64,000 bases of DNA, from positions 2,988,001 through 3,052,000 of the forward strand of contig CATNEN010000039.1 of assembly GCA_950097015.1 (NCBI GenBank), read 5' to 3'. The notes under the pieces are model-generated. The model saw only the letters and a list, made by a program, of their open reading frames with translations, was not told the origin of the DNA and did no database searches. The position numbers and the translations under genes are program-made. Positions 10,801 to 22,677 of this stretch are shown in pieces. Source of the stretch: Macrostomum hystrix (Eukaryota > Platyhelminthes > Macrostomidae). Each line of letters begins with the position of its first letter. Position 1 is the stretch's first letter.

Positions 10801-13800
10801 CTAAACTTGGCCACCCTCAGCTACTGAGTCATCAGCATCTCCGTCGATCCCGCCAGCTTCCGCCAACTGACGGAGGCGCTCGCGCTCTTGTTCCTGCTTA
10901 AGCAGCTGCTGCTGCAGCTGGCTGCTGCCAGCACCCGCTGCCGAATCGCCTCCACCTGTTAGGCGATCCTGCAGATGTCAGAAGATGCTAAATGATCCAG
11001 ATGGGTTCAGTATAACACACAATGATCCAGATGGGTTCAGGATAATACACAATGATCCAGATGGGTTCAGGATAACACACAATGATCCAGATGGGTTCAG
11101 GATAATACACAATGATCCAGATGGGTTCAGTATAACACACAATGATCCAGATGGGTTCAGGATAATACACAATGATCCAGATGGGTTCAGGATAACACAC
11201 AATGATCCAGATGGGTTCAGGATAACACACAATGATCCAGATGGGTTCAGGATAATACACAATGATCCAGATGGGTTCAGGATAACACACAATGATCCAG
11301 ATGGGTTCAGGATAATACACAATGATCCAGATGGGTTCAGGATAACACACAATGATCCAGATGGGTTCAGTATAACACACAATGATCCAGATGGGTTCAG
11401 GATAACACACAATGATCCAGATGGGTTCAGGATAATACACAATGATCCAGATGGGTTCAGTATAACACACAATGATCCAGATGGGTTCAGGATAACACAC
11501 AATGATCCAGATGGGTTCAGGATAACACACAATGATCCAGATGGGTTCAGGATAATACACAATGATCCAGATGGGTTCAGTATAACACACAATGATCCAG
11601 ATGGGTTCAGGATAATACACAATGATCCAGATGGGTTCAGGATAATACACAATGATCCAGATGGGTTCAGTATAACACACAATGATCCAGATGGGTTCAG
11701 GATAACACACAATGATCCAGATGGGTTCAGGATAATACACAATGATCCAGATGGGTTCAGTATAACACACAATGATCCAGATGGGTTCAGGATAACACAC
11801 AATGATCCAGATGGGTTCAGGATAACACACAATGATCCAGATGGGTTCAGGATAACACACAATGATCCAGATGGGTTCAGTATAACACACAATGATCCAG
11901 ATGGGTTCAGTATAACACACAATGATCCAGATGGGTTCAGTATAACACACAATGATCCAGATGGGTTCAGGTAGTACAGGGTAAGCAGGCAAAGCCTTAC
12001 ATACCTTAACGCTGCTGTAGGCGTTGCCAACGGATTTGGCTGCGTTTGAGCTACGGGCAGCCGTCCACTTCTGCGACAGTTTTGCGGCAACGCTTTGCGC
12101 CAGGCCGGAGGTCCTGTCCTTGGCGCCCTTGGCTACACTGGCTGTGCGCTGGTAGCTGCGAGGCAATGCGATGGGGTGTCTGATAAGGTACAGAAGCACA
12201 CGGATAAGGCACAGAAGCACACGGACAAGGCACAGAAGCACACGGACAAGGCACAGAAGCACACGGACAAGGCACAGAAGCACACGGACAAGGCACAGAA
12301 ACACACGGACAAGGCACAGAAACACACGGACAAGGCACAGAAGCACACGGACAAGGCACAGAAGCACACGGACAAGGCACAGAAGCACACGGACAAGGCA
12401 CAGAAACACACGGACAAGGCACAGAAACACACGGACAAGGCACAGAAGCACACGGACAAGGCACAGAAGCACACGGACAAGGCACAGAAGCACACGGACA
12501 AGGCACAGAAACACACGGACAAGGCACAGAAGCACACGGACAAGGCACAGAAGCACACGGATAAGACACAGAAGCACACGGACAAGGCACAGAAGCACAC
12601 GGATAAGACACAGAAGCACACGGACAAGGCACAGAAGCACACGGACAAGGCACAGAAGCACACGGACAAGGCACAGAAGCACACGGATAAGACACAGAAG
12701 CACACGGACAAGGCACAGAAGCACACGGATAAGACACAGAAGCACACGGACAAGGCACAGAAGCACACGGATAAGACACAGAAGCACACGGACAAGGCAC
12801 AGAAGCACACGGACAAGGCACAGAAACACACGGATAAGATACACGGGTGCTCACGTGCCAGACTCCTTCAGCTGCATCCAGGAGGCACGCATGTCGCTCC
12901 TGAGCTCGCCAAGCACGGTGACTCCTAGCCGCCTCTTCAAGTCGTTGGCCCGGCGCAGCTTGGAGTTGAGTACCTGACGCAAAGTCTGAATCTCTTCCTC
13001 CGTCTGAGGTTTAGCAAAAATACCGAGTAAGTCATTAATTCAATTAGAATCAGAAGTTATTATAGAAGATATAAATAACATTTTAGGGATTGAATAAGAG
13101 CAGATTCGAACTCTTGACCTCCTTAATAGTAGGCTATAAAAGTATTTATAAGAAAAAGCTGAAATATATGAAATCTGCTTAGTCTATAATTTACCTTCTC
13201 CAGCTCCAAGGACCAGTCGCGCCTCTGCCTGTCCCGTTCCTCTTGGGACATTGCTTCCAGTCTCTCTACATCAGATGGCTCAGCCTCAGTGCAGACATCA
13301 TCTTGCTCTTCAGTCCCTGCGGTTAATATGTTTTGAATGTTGTGAGTGACAACTTTACAAGTTTTTCTCTCAATAAAAAATCATAAACTCTTTAGGGAAA
13401 TATTGAAGGAAAATATATTCAAAATAATGCAAAACCTTGCAGACTAATCTGTCTATATAATGCATGTCTTTATTTCTTTTAAGAAACTTCAGATTTAGAA
13501 TAGAATGTTTGAAAAGAAGGCCATGAATAAAGTAGAATAAGAATGGATTAAGGAATGACAAAACTTAAAGTTGTTGACTTTTATGAAAAATATAATATTT
13601 AAGTGTGCTTATTTAAGAAAGCCTAACCAGTAGCCTAATATATTAAAGTTGAATTGTAATAAAAAATCTAAACTTGTACAAGAAAAATGGAAACAATCAA
13701 TAAAAATATCAAAATATCATTGTCTTTTTCAAGTTTTTATAAAGGCAACATAAGAAATGTGAAGCTTCTAACATGAATAAGTACAGCATCTTTAAAACAT

Positions 13801-14142
13801 GTCACCAGAATGAAGTAGGTCTAATAAAATTCAAATAATCAAAATTGTCCTCAAGGAGTCTAGAATTACTGAAAAGAGGGTTACAACTTAAATGTCCACT
13901 TCTAGACTCTAGAAGTCATCTAGATTAGTATATAACCAATGTTATACACATCAAAATGTAAGTGCAAAAATATTTATTTTAACTAAAGTCTCTTAGTGGT
14001 CTCCTAGTAGTCTTACAATAGTGTGCAAATGTACTTCGAAAATTCAAATATATACTTAAAATATAGAAAAGAATATTTTTTTTTCAAAACTAAAAGCTAA
14101 TTTAAACATACCTGAAAAGTCTTTATTTAATGAGGAAGCCAT
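10801..14142 (-). CDS. TPD52: Tumor protein D52-family coiled-coil protein
   Basis: Five exons on the minus strand: 14142-14112 (MASSLNKDFS), 13316-13195, 13003-12855, 12155-12005 and 10968-10801 (TAG). The joins are all in phase and total 621 nt (206 aa), within the family range of about 180-225. The diagnostic core is EERDRQRRDWSLELEKTEEE, IQTLRQVLNSKL, NDLKRRLGVTVLGELRSDM and ASWMQLKES, corresponding to the conserved D52 coiled coil and the segment after it. A Ser/Ala-rich helix follows (GLAQSVAAKLSQKW, AKSVGNAYSSVK), then a Gln/Glu-rich tail. D52 proteins form homo- and hetero-oligomers and act at vesicle and membrane-trafficking sites. Introns 3 and 4 carry 21-bp and 30-bp arrays. The family assignment is strong; flatworm function is not known to me. 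Confidence 0.88.
10987..11972. repeat. Minisatellite, 30-bp unit, TPD52 intron 4
   Basis: About 33 units of exactly 30 bp (AATGATCCAGATGGGTTCAG plus ten more bases) fill intron 4 (10969-12004). The copies are nearly identical and differ almost only at two positions: G or T in CAG-G/T-ATA, and A or T in ATA-A/T-CAC. Their order is irregular. Confidence 0.97.
12180..12840. repeat. Minisatellite, 21-bp unit, TPD52 intron 3
   Basis: About 31 contiguous units containing CACAGAAGCACACGGACAAG fill intron 3 (12156-12854). Variants are GAAAC for GAAGC and GATAAGA for GACAAGG. The 21-bp length leaves open frames in several registers that are not genes. Confidence 0.97.
13317..14111 (-). other. TPD52 intron 1
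   Basis: Intron of 795 bp, strongly AT-rich, donor GTATGT and acceptor CCGCAG on the minus strand. No array or mobile element seen; one of the few long introns here without a minisatellite. Confidence 0.6.
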
Positions 14143-14499
14143 TGTGCTTAGACAATTTTTTGCAATAGGTGAGAAAAATTTTAGTGTTTTGATTAAAAAA
14201 GGATGGAATTAATTTCGTATGCTTTAAAACTATAAGCTCTCTGTAAGGAATGGACCCTTTCATTTCTAAGAATTTTTAATTTGCGTGTTTTTTGTATAGC
14301 TTAACAAAATATACTAATTTTAAAATATGAAAAAACATTTTAACAGTTTTCTGCTGTTTTGAGCAAGTTAAAAAAATTCGTTTTTGGTTAACAAGCTTTG
14401 GTTGACAATCGTCGGACGCTGTGCCTTCCGCTCCTCAAATTCAAATACGAGTATATATCATTCACCGATCTAAAATCTAAACCTCTGTGACTTCTGGCA

Positions 14500-15470
14500 T
14501 GGCAACCCCGTGAGATTCACTACTTACACCGGCGGGTCTCAAAACAACTCCGCTTCTAGCTTTGGCTATTGTAACGTTTCTGAGAATGGAGAGGCTCTGG
14601 CGACCCACTCGGCCCTGAGGTCTACTCCATTTTTCAGAAAGAATTTCTCGCCATCATTAGCTCCAGCAGAAAGCCTGGGGGTAGGAAGTTATCCCACGCA
14701 CAGACAACAGCTGCGATCCTTGCCAGAAAGCTCGCACTTTTCGGCGCACAGTCCACGACTTATGTACCGCAAAACAAGGTCTCCTAAGGTACATTCCTGG
14801 CTAAGGAACTGGCTGCAGATATCTGATATAAACGATAGCGATCGCTAATGCCGGTTCGAAGGGGGCCTTTTCTAGCCCCTTGCCCTCGGTCTTCATTCCC
14901 ACCTTTGACACCTCGCTAATCAACCACTTCCAAGCACATGGAAAGGTGCATGGACATGATTGGACAATGGGGGATGGAATTTGGATATGGCAAAGGTGCA
15001 CCTTATCTGCTCGCCGCAGTCTCACGCTATCCTCTCTCCATGTGCCTCCCCTGTCCTTCCGCAAGCCTCTGCTCGGACTCAAACGCATTGAAACCAGGGC
15101 AGTTATCAATGGCCCTCTCCGGCCCTCGCTGCTTCGCTAGGCATCATCACCTGCAAGGCAAAATCTGAAGTAAAGAATGTCCTTTCTGTCTCCACAGTGT
15201 TGAGAATGCGGAGCATTTAATCTGCGACTGTCCTGCGTTTACTCAGGACATGCTTATACACCTAGCTTTGGCCCGAACCCAGATCTCTCCGATGTTTTCA
15301 GGCCTGAGAAACTCTCATATACTACACCGAGCGAGCCGTCACTCCAACCTGTTGGACTCTATGGAGGAAGACGGCGCTGTGGATGCTGTCAAAATCGAGC
15401 CCACCTGCGCGACACCGCAATGTTTGTTGCACTGATTGTCCCGCGACATTCGGACGGTGCCCAATGCAAC
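14500..15470 (+). mobile_element. Degenerate non-LTR retrotransposon 3' remnant
   Basis: Frames broken by shifts and stops encode pieces like the C-terminal part of a LINE polyprotein. Near 14520 is YTGGSQNNSASSFGY, resembling the start of an RNase H domain with its Asp lost. Downstream are QTTAAILARKL and KELAAD tracts. Near 15180 is CPFCLHSVENAEHLICDCPA, the Cys-Cys-His-Cys motif typical of the 3' end of such ORF2 proteins. No intact reading frame remains and the 5' part is absent. It lies between the TPD52 and ODAD1 genes. Confidence 0.6.
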
Positions 15471-15539
15471 AAAGTAAAAGTCATTTTAATCAAAGTCTTA
15501 ATCTAAGTCTAAATATTAGTCAAAGTAATTTGTTTAATC

Positions 15540-15760
15540 AGGTATTTACCGCGTGTTGTTTACTGCGCGCTGATTGGCTGCCAATCTGGTGGGGCCGCCC
15601 TGTCTGGCTCTCACTCCGGACGGCCTTCCCAAGCTACACCGTGATTGGCCAGTGAGTGGCTGGGTTGGTGTGGCGTGGCGGGGGGCCTTGGAGTGTGGCT
15701 TTGAGTGGCATTATAAAATGTGCAGTTCTGGGAGGGGTGTCTTCCTGCGCACTTGATCTC
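15540..15760. repeat. GC-rich CCAAT-containing dispersed repeat, copy 2 (inverted)
   Basis: Contains GCGCGCTGATTGGCTGCCAA, GGCCGCCCTGTCTGGC and CGTGATTGGCCAGTGAGTGG. Its reverse complement aligns with 6710-6800 with the same order of motifs and one internal length difference. Confidence 0.6.
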
Positions 15761-15879
15761 GCTCTTCGAGACCATAAGTCCCCTGCAAAGTCTTCGCTCT
15801 TAAAATCCTGCCAAATGCTTTGTATTCTATTTTTACATGTGTTTCTGTCACATCCACCAGGGTTTAATTCAGCATTTTA

Positions 15880-16275
15880 ATTCACGCTTACAGACAGTGA
15901 TGCGTTGAGACAACCAACGTTATTTACCTGCTGTTTATTTGTAAGTAAAATAAAAAAGATTCCAGAGAGAATAATGTTATAAAATGGTGTCAACACATCG
16001 AAAGAACCTGACAAGAAATATCAGACAAAAAAGAAACTTTCAGTGTCCAACTATTGACTAGATAATAAATTGTGCAATCAAAGCAAAGAAGCATATGCAC
16101 AAAATTATGTAATAGAACTTCACTGTTTACAATGCTTTGGTGTAGGAGAAACAAAACGAAAATAAAAATTCACTGACTAGACTTAAAAGGATAAAAATTG
16201 TCTCTGGGCCGACACAATATTCGGATAAAAACCAGTTCTGTTTAAGTCGATACTGGCGACGATTTACAAAGAACT
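15880..16275. other. Spacer / ODAD1 3' flank
   Basis: AT-rich sequence downstream of the ODAD1-type stop codon. It probably includes its 3' UTR; no other feature seen. Confidence 0.4.
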
Positions 16276-19200
16276 TCACGACTTCCTTGCTGTCGAGTGT
16301 TGCCTAGCAACCAACCCGGCTTTGTCGCGCTTCGAACCGCCGCCGCCTCTGCCACCCCCAGTGCCGCCGCCTTGGTCTTTGCGCACAATGTGCTTCTCAA
16401 CCTTCAGCTTCAGCTCGGTTTGAGACATTGGGCGCACCTCGGCACTCGGATCCTCGTCGTCGTCAAAGTCGTCTCTGGGAATTAAATTAATTGGCTCAAA
16501 ATATCAAAATGCTACTGTGAGTAGAAGAAGGTGAAACTGTGTTTCTTAGAAGATGTTAAGGAGGCAGGTTTTAGTGACTGTTTTTTTATTCGGGTCGGAT
16601 CAAAGGCTTATCTTTGATATTATTTTCCTTATCTACGAGCGAGCTTCATCTACTCCTGTCAAGCATTATTTCTGACTGAAAGAAAAGATTATCTATTATT
16701 TTTTCATATTCTCTTCATGCCACTCATTGTGCCTAAAAAAGCAATAAGATAGACTTTTCATTAATAAAGCTTCTTAAAATTCGCAGGAATTTTGAATCCC
16801 AGGTAAGTTATAAAAACAATCATCATTTTATCGTGCAAAAGTTTTTACAATTTCTTTCTTCGTAGTGCATTTTTCAGCAAAAACCGGTCTTATTAACTGT
16901 AGAACTACCTGGGGTGCAGGTTTGCTGCACCCGAACGGAGCAACGTGAAAGCACATGAAACTCAAGAACACGGGCTAACATTTTGTTGCGAATCTTCTGA
17001 AACAAGAATCAAGTTGTCGAGATATTCAACGGTTCTGGTTTCTTCATATTAAAGCTACCAATTCATACACAAATTTGCACTTGCCAGGCCTTCAAACGGT
17101 GACATTTTGGAGTCGCATTCACCATAATCATCAGGATCTTACCCAATGGTGGGCGGTAGCACCTGAATGTCCGTGAGCTCTCTGCCTTGAGCAGCTAGGC
17201 CCAAGGTCAGTCCGTGCTGAGGCTGCGGGGCGCCATCCTCTTTGTCGAATTTCTACAATTTCCAAGAAACGCAAACTTTTTTATAGGATTCAAGTTGTAT
17301 CGCAAATGAGGCTACTTTTACGGAACAGTTTGTACTAAATTTTTAAGACATAAAAACATAAAATTTAAAACAAAATAAAAAAAACTTGTTTGTCCATATG
17401 AACTTAATTCAAGTATTGCACAATGCTAACTGCTAGGCTACTTCATAAAAATACACTAGCATCTCTGTGTCAGGGGGATTTAGGTGAAACAAAAGAGATT
17501 AACAGAAAGATATTAACTGTACTAGTTTTGCGATTGCCACTGGTTCGGGAGTTACTACTTTAAGTAGACTGACTAGATTCAGACGCGCCCAAAAGTTTTT
17601 TAGGTCAAAATCGAAAATACATTTTAAGTATAACTTAAAAAACGGTTTGCATCTGTCTGTTACTAATTTGAACTTAAAATGAGCTTCTGCATGGTTATGG
17701 ATAAACTGTGAGTTAAATCGATAACCAAAATGTAGATTTGTAAAACAAATAAACTGAGATTACAAAATCTTTCGCAGCGTAAACTTTTGGTAATTTGTAA
17801 TTCTACGGCTCGTAATATTGCGGCAAAGCCAGGTGTTGTCAATGTTACCTCATCGTATTCCAGAGAATCGCGATGGCCTTGACGCCTCTGGTGGATTGAT
17901 TAGCAGAATCTCTTACATACTTGATGAGAACTTCTAAATGCGCATCAGTAGGTAAGAATCACTCAAGACTGAGCAGGTAACACAGCACCACACATGTCAC
18001 GCATCGACATTTTTAGGCTCCTTAATCTGCAAGAAAAACCTGCACATTGCTCACCATAATTTGCGAGAATAAAATTTACTTGAGCACACAACTCAACCTA
18101 ATCTGAAAAAGAGCAGCATAATTTGAGTACACTGCTCCACGATAATCTGTGTGCAAAAATCATTACTTGAGCACACTTCTCGCACTCCAGAGGCAAACTA
18201 GCACAGTGCTCACCTTAGTCTGCAGGTAGTACTGTACAGCTAGCAGCTCATTCGTGCGCTGCTCCACAGCGCCCAGGTACAGCATGCAGTTCCTGTTGGA
18301 AATGGTCTCATCGGCGCCCAGCATCTCGCGAATATGAGCATCAGAGCAGCCGCACTTGTCGAACACGGACTTGATGGCAACCTGCAGCTCTTCGAGGGTG
18401 CTGCGCACGGTTTCCAATTTGTCAGCCGCCTCAGTTCTGGCCGCCTTGGCAGTGGCAATTTTGCGCTCAATCTCTGCCAAAATCTTCTCGCGCTCCAATT
18501 CCAGGTCGTTGTCCTCGTTTACAAATCTGATGCGGTGAACGATGGTTGCAATTTTGCTACTGGTCAACTAGATAACTCTTTATGCTTCAAGTGCTGTGAT
18601 TACTCTCGCCAGGGTCTCGGTGAGAGATGGCGAGAGTTCAACGCCCAGGGTCCCCGATAGCGAGAGCTCATCATTTGAGTCTCCCCTTGTTCGACAATTC
18701 GTTCGTCCTGATCTCTGCAGGGAACTTTTTCAAATGAAGGAAAGAACGCGTGGGCCACTGGAGGCCCCATGGTCTACACACCCCCGGGAGGGTGGAGGCG
18801 GTATAAACATCCCACAGGCCTACAGGACCACAGCCAATCACGCGAGCGCAGTGGGGTAGAAAAACCAAGAGGGTTGAGCCATGGCCAGCCAATCGCAGCC
18901 AAGCGCGCACCCTAGAAAGTAAATTTTGTTTGTGAGAGAGAGAGAGCTAAATGCTGCAAGGGTAGGCACAAAACACAAGCAGAAAACTCACGTCTCCATT
19001 TCTCGCTTCAGCCGGTCAATCTCCTCGGTCAGTGTCTCAATCTGGTTGTTCTGCTCCGATACGTACTGGAACAGCGCGAAATTTTCATCCTCGCGCTGGA
19101 TAAAGTCGCGCACGATCACATCTAGATCTTCTTCGCCCGTGATTTCGCGAATGCGTTCCATGGCTTCCTCCTGGTCGCGGTAAGCACGGCGCTGCGCCTC

Positions 19201-20668
19201 CTTCGCCTTCTCGCCGTGCGAGCCGTGCTTCAGCCGACGGTCCTGTGCCTCGCGCTTCCATTCGTCGCGAGCGTTTGCCTTGCGGGTCATAAAGTCGCGC
19301 AGTTTGTTGTCATGATCGATGAAACGCTCGAGGTCGCGCTTCTCATTGCGGTACTGCGCCTCGTCCTTATCGTTGCGATCACGAAGAGCCACTATCTTGT
19401 TGATGCAGTCGTCGCGCTGCTCGTAGGCCTATAATTGTTCGATTTAGGTAAAGTGCACAGAGCGACGTCTCATTGTGATGCAGCATGTGGTTCGCGTGGT
19501 CGACCATGGACCACCTGTGCCATGCGAGCAATACAAGCCTACTGAATTTATACGTAGTTTCTTTGGGTCGATGCTGAGCTACGCTCTCAGGGTTCACTGC
19601 CGTGGGACATCGCAGGAAGTGACGTCAGGCGCAGGTGGACCGCGTCTAAAGGCGCTTGGGCAGTGGGGAAGCTAACACAGGCCTTGGCACCCGTCTTTTG
19701 AGGCCCTCGAACCGCGATCGTGAATTACTATTTCGCAACGTCCTAATGCTCTGCATATACTGCTACTAGTTCGAGCTACTACTACTAACAGTATGGGATG
19801 TTTACCTTGGTAGCAGACTCTGTTAAGAAGGCCTTCTGCTGTCTAGCATCTTCAACCTCGACTAGCAGCTTACGGTAGAGGTCGTCAAACATGCACTTTT
19901 CAGAGCGCAGACGATCGATCTCTTCGCGCAGGTGGGCGTTCTCAGTCAGAGTGTCGTTGTACCTGTTGATTATAGAGGCCTCAAGGTGCAGACTCGAAGC
20001 AATTTTTCCGCTCTCGAATAACAGATTCGCTTCACCTTCAGCTAATCGAACTCACCGCTTGTTCTCCTTGTCAAGTCGGTTCTCCAGAGTCTGTCTGCGC
20101 TTCTGCTGATTGGCCGATCTCTGTCCGCCACCGGCCTTGTCGCCGCCACCGCCGCCACCGCTGCCGCCACCACGACCAACGCCGGCGTTCTCCTTTTTCA
20201 ACTGGCGATTTTCGCGCTCTGCCTTGCGAATCTCCGAGTCCAGAGTGCCGATCTTGGCGCGCTCGTTCTCGATCTGCTCATCCAATTCGTCCTTTTCGCG
20301 TGACAGCTCAGTCAGGCGATTGAGCATCTGCTTGTCGGCCTTCTGATTCTTCTCGCTCTGCGCCTGACTCAAATCGGTCTTTATCTCCTTGTTCTCGCGC
20401 TCCAGGTGGTCGATTTCGTCTCTGAAACGCAGACACACGACAGAATGAAATAAATGTGGATTAAGTTCTAGAAGGCCCACTGGTCCCAAAGCCTACTTAC
20501 TTCTGCTTCCTAAGGGTATCCTGCGACTCGGCAATGTAGGTCCTGCGATCATTCTCCAGGATGCGGTACTGATTCTGCAGCCGCTCAAACTCCTCATGGA
20601 GCAGGGCGTCGTTGGCTTCGTCTCCATCGTCAGCGGCAGATCTTGGGCGTGGCATCACGGGTGGCGTG
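16276..20668 (-). CDS. ODAD1: Outer dynein arm docking complex coiled-coil subunit (ODAD1/CCDC63 type)
   Basis: Seven exons on the minus strand: 20655-20501 (ATG at 20655; exon begins at 20668), 20421-20056, 19962-19806, 19428-18992, 18559-18214, 17252-17143 and 16474-16276 (TGA). All phases agree and total 1,770 nt (589 aa). Apart from a Gly-rich linker (GVGRGGGSGGGGGGDKAGGG) it is nearly all coiled coil. Family landmarks in order: FERLQNQYRILENDRRTY near the start; NAHLREEIDRLRSEK; ITGEEDLDVIVRDFIQREDE and FALFQYVSEQNNQIETL; KSVFDKCGCSDAHIREML; and the tail PMSQTELKLKVEKH. These proteins anchor outer dynein arms to ciliary doublet microtubules, fitting a ciliated worm. TTTCTCTCTGCTTCCAG precedes the first exon 13 nt before the ATG, so it may be a trans-splice acceptor or follow an untranslated exon. 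ODAD1 versus CCDC63 cannot be separated by eye. Confidence 0.85.
16895..17045 (-). repeat. Dispersed repeat, about 140 bp, copy 1 (ODAD1 intron 6)
   Basis: The reverse complement contains CTTGAGTTTCATGTGCTTTC and GCTCCGTTCGGGTGCAGCA, then GGTAGTTCTACAGTTAAT. It aligns over about 140 bp with 45855-46010 on the plus strand. Confidence 0.65.
17253..18213 (-). other. ODAD1 intron 5
   Basis: AT-rich 961-bp intron without tandem array or recognisable mobile element. Confidence 0.6.
18575..18945. repeat. ODAD1 intron 4 with CCAAT-containing GC-rich segment
   Basis: Intron 18560-18991 contains a GC-rich stretch with CCACAGCCAATCACGCGAGC and CAGCCAATCGCAGCCAAGCG plus GGCGGTATAAACATC. The CCAAT motifs recall the dispersed copies at 6.7, 15.6, 49.5 and 62.5 kb, but an overall alignment was not established. 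Confidence 0.4.
19429..19805 (-). other. ODAD1 intron 3
   Basis: Intron of 377 bp with mixed composition and no array; nothing recognised. Confidence 0.5.
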
Positions 20669-22593
20669 CTGGAAGCAGAGAGAAAAAATGCGATTTTTGC
20701 TAGCAGAAAGTGACTAAAAAATGACAATGCTAACGTTTTAAATGAGTATATTTTGTGAAATTTATAGATTTTTAAAGCTAATTAAAATCCTTTGAAGCAT
20801 GTATTCGATGAATGAACACTGACTATAATATAATAATTATTATTATTTTATTACCAAATACAATCAACAATTAACACTGATGTAAAGATAGATTATGAAA
20901 AATGTTATTATTTGGCAATATATCTTACTAACATACTATCTTACTATCTTACTTAATAAATATTATTTGTTCTTCACTGCACCCAGCTAAAATCTAAAGT
21001 TACCAGTATAAAATTTCTATCGATTGTTATGATATTGTATTTATAATTAGTGTAGATAATGCAGAATTAACGAGGAAAACGATGACAAAAGTTGAGATAA
21101 AAATGTAGTTTAGTGGGCGACAACTGGGCGCTGTATTTAATTCAGATCTTTCTGATTTCTAACATTGCGCTATGAATTCAACTTAACAAAAAAGAAAACT
21201 CAAGCCAACAGCGAGACACACATTCGTGAATTATATCAAAAGCAAGACTATTGAAATCTCAACAGCTTGTAGTCATGGTTATATAAGTCACAACAAAAGA
21301 TGATTTTTCTAAAAGTTGACGATACAAAGAAAACAAAAATGGGGTGAAGGCGAGGCAATATTCTGACCTTCATGCCATTTTTAGTGCAGCACAATCTACT
21401 TTGTTTATTTGTCCTTTAAAATATATTTTAAACTTTGGTCCTTTACAGGAAAAACGCATATTTAGGCTTTAGTAAGTTAAACTAAGTGCTCCTAGACAGT
21501 TTGTTGCTTTTCTAAATGCGATTGGCCTTTCGTCTTTCTTCATTTCCAACTAAACGACTATTTTCTTCAGGTAATTTATCTCATATTTAACCGCTTCTGT
21601 TCAGTGTTCTGTAAATTTTATGGTTCGTGGCGTGGACAGACATACATTACTAGTATGTTTCGTAAAAGAAGATTTCATTAATTCTTCTCGCAAAAACTTG
21701 TATAAAACAACTTTTCACACTATTCGACATTTTAAGTTAAGTGTTACTTGTTCAAGTAATGCTTTGTAGTGTTTTTAGGGTGTCGACAAATAAAATGTCA
21801 ACATTGGTATCGTTAAAATATCTTATTATTTAAGTTTTCTTTACACTTTACTAAAAAATATAATATTTTTACTTTGCTTGTGTGAAATAAAATGAACATC
21901 TTAAAGTATAAAATAAACTAAAAAGGAAAAGTATTACCATAGTTTTAGATTTATGATTTGTACATTTTTGTACATTTCAGATTTTTTGGATATGTACATT
22001 TTGGATGTCTTGTTTAGTTGTATTAAATAATCATTTATTATTACTGATGATCTAAAACTAAAGTAAACATCAATTTTCAGTAATGGGTTCTGGTTGTAGT
22101 ACACCATCAGGTACATTTAAAGCATAGAACAATGCAGAAGATTGATCATATCTAATGTGTAGTGAGCAGATTGAGTGAGTAAATTATTCTATTAAGCATT
22201 TCTGAAATCAAATGATTGGTCAATTTCTGTAATAGACCCATTGCAGCCTAGTTTCTTTTGTAGAAAATACAAGCAGAGCAGAGCCGAATGTTCAGTAGTC
22301 ATTTTCAATTACTATATTTTTTAGTGCAAATTAAATTTGTACTAATTTTTTAGTTTCTATTAAAAACAAAAATGAATACAATATAAAATACTTTTTGCTT
22401 ATAAAATACTAAAAAAATCGCAGATTTCCCAGTTCAATTTGATTTGCACAGTTGATTAATTGCTGAATGCTAAAATCAGTTGTCAGCACGTTAAAATGAA
22501 TTATCTATCTAACAGTTACTGAATTACAGCTTATTTTATTAAAGTTATAAGCCTTTATTGTGACTAATCAAGTGTAAAATTTTTATTAACACA
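20669..22593. other. AT-rich divergent intergenic region
   Basis: About 1.9 kb of very AT-rich DNA between the 5' ends of the ODAD1-type (-) and AIFM3-type (+) genes. It should hold both promoters; no clear core element or repeat is visible. Confidence 0.5.
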
Positions 22594-22677
22594 GGTGCCA
22601 TTTCTAACAGCAATCTTCAAGCGGCTGCAAGCACTGATCCATCAGCGAGATCCGCTCAAACACAAGCACCAGCCAGA

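Noticed and set aside
10985-12977. Very long open frames (up to 618 codons) on both strands through the 30-bp and 21-bp arrays
   Set aside because: They follow from repeat units that are multiples of 3 bp; real TPD52 exons interrupt the arrays in another reading context.
13085-13125. B-box-like sequence GATTCGAACTCTTGACC in TPD52 intron 2
   Set aside because: No A-box, stem pairing or repeat partner seen in the window.
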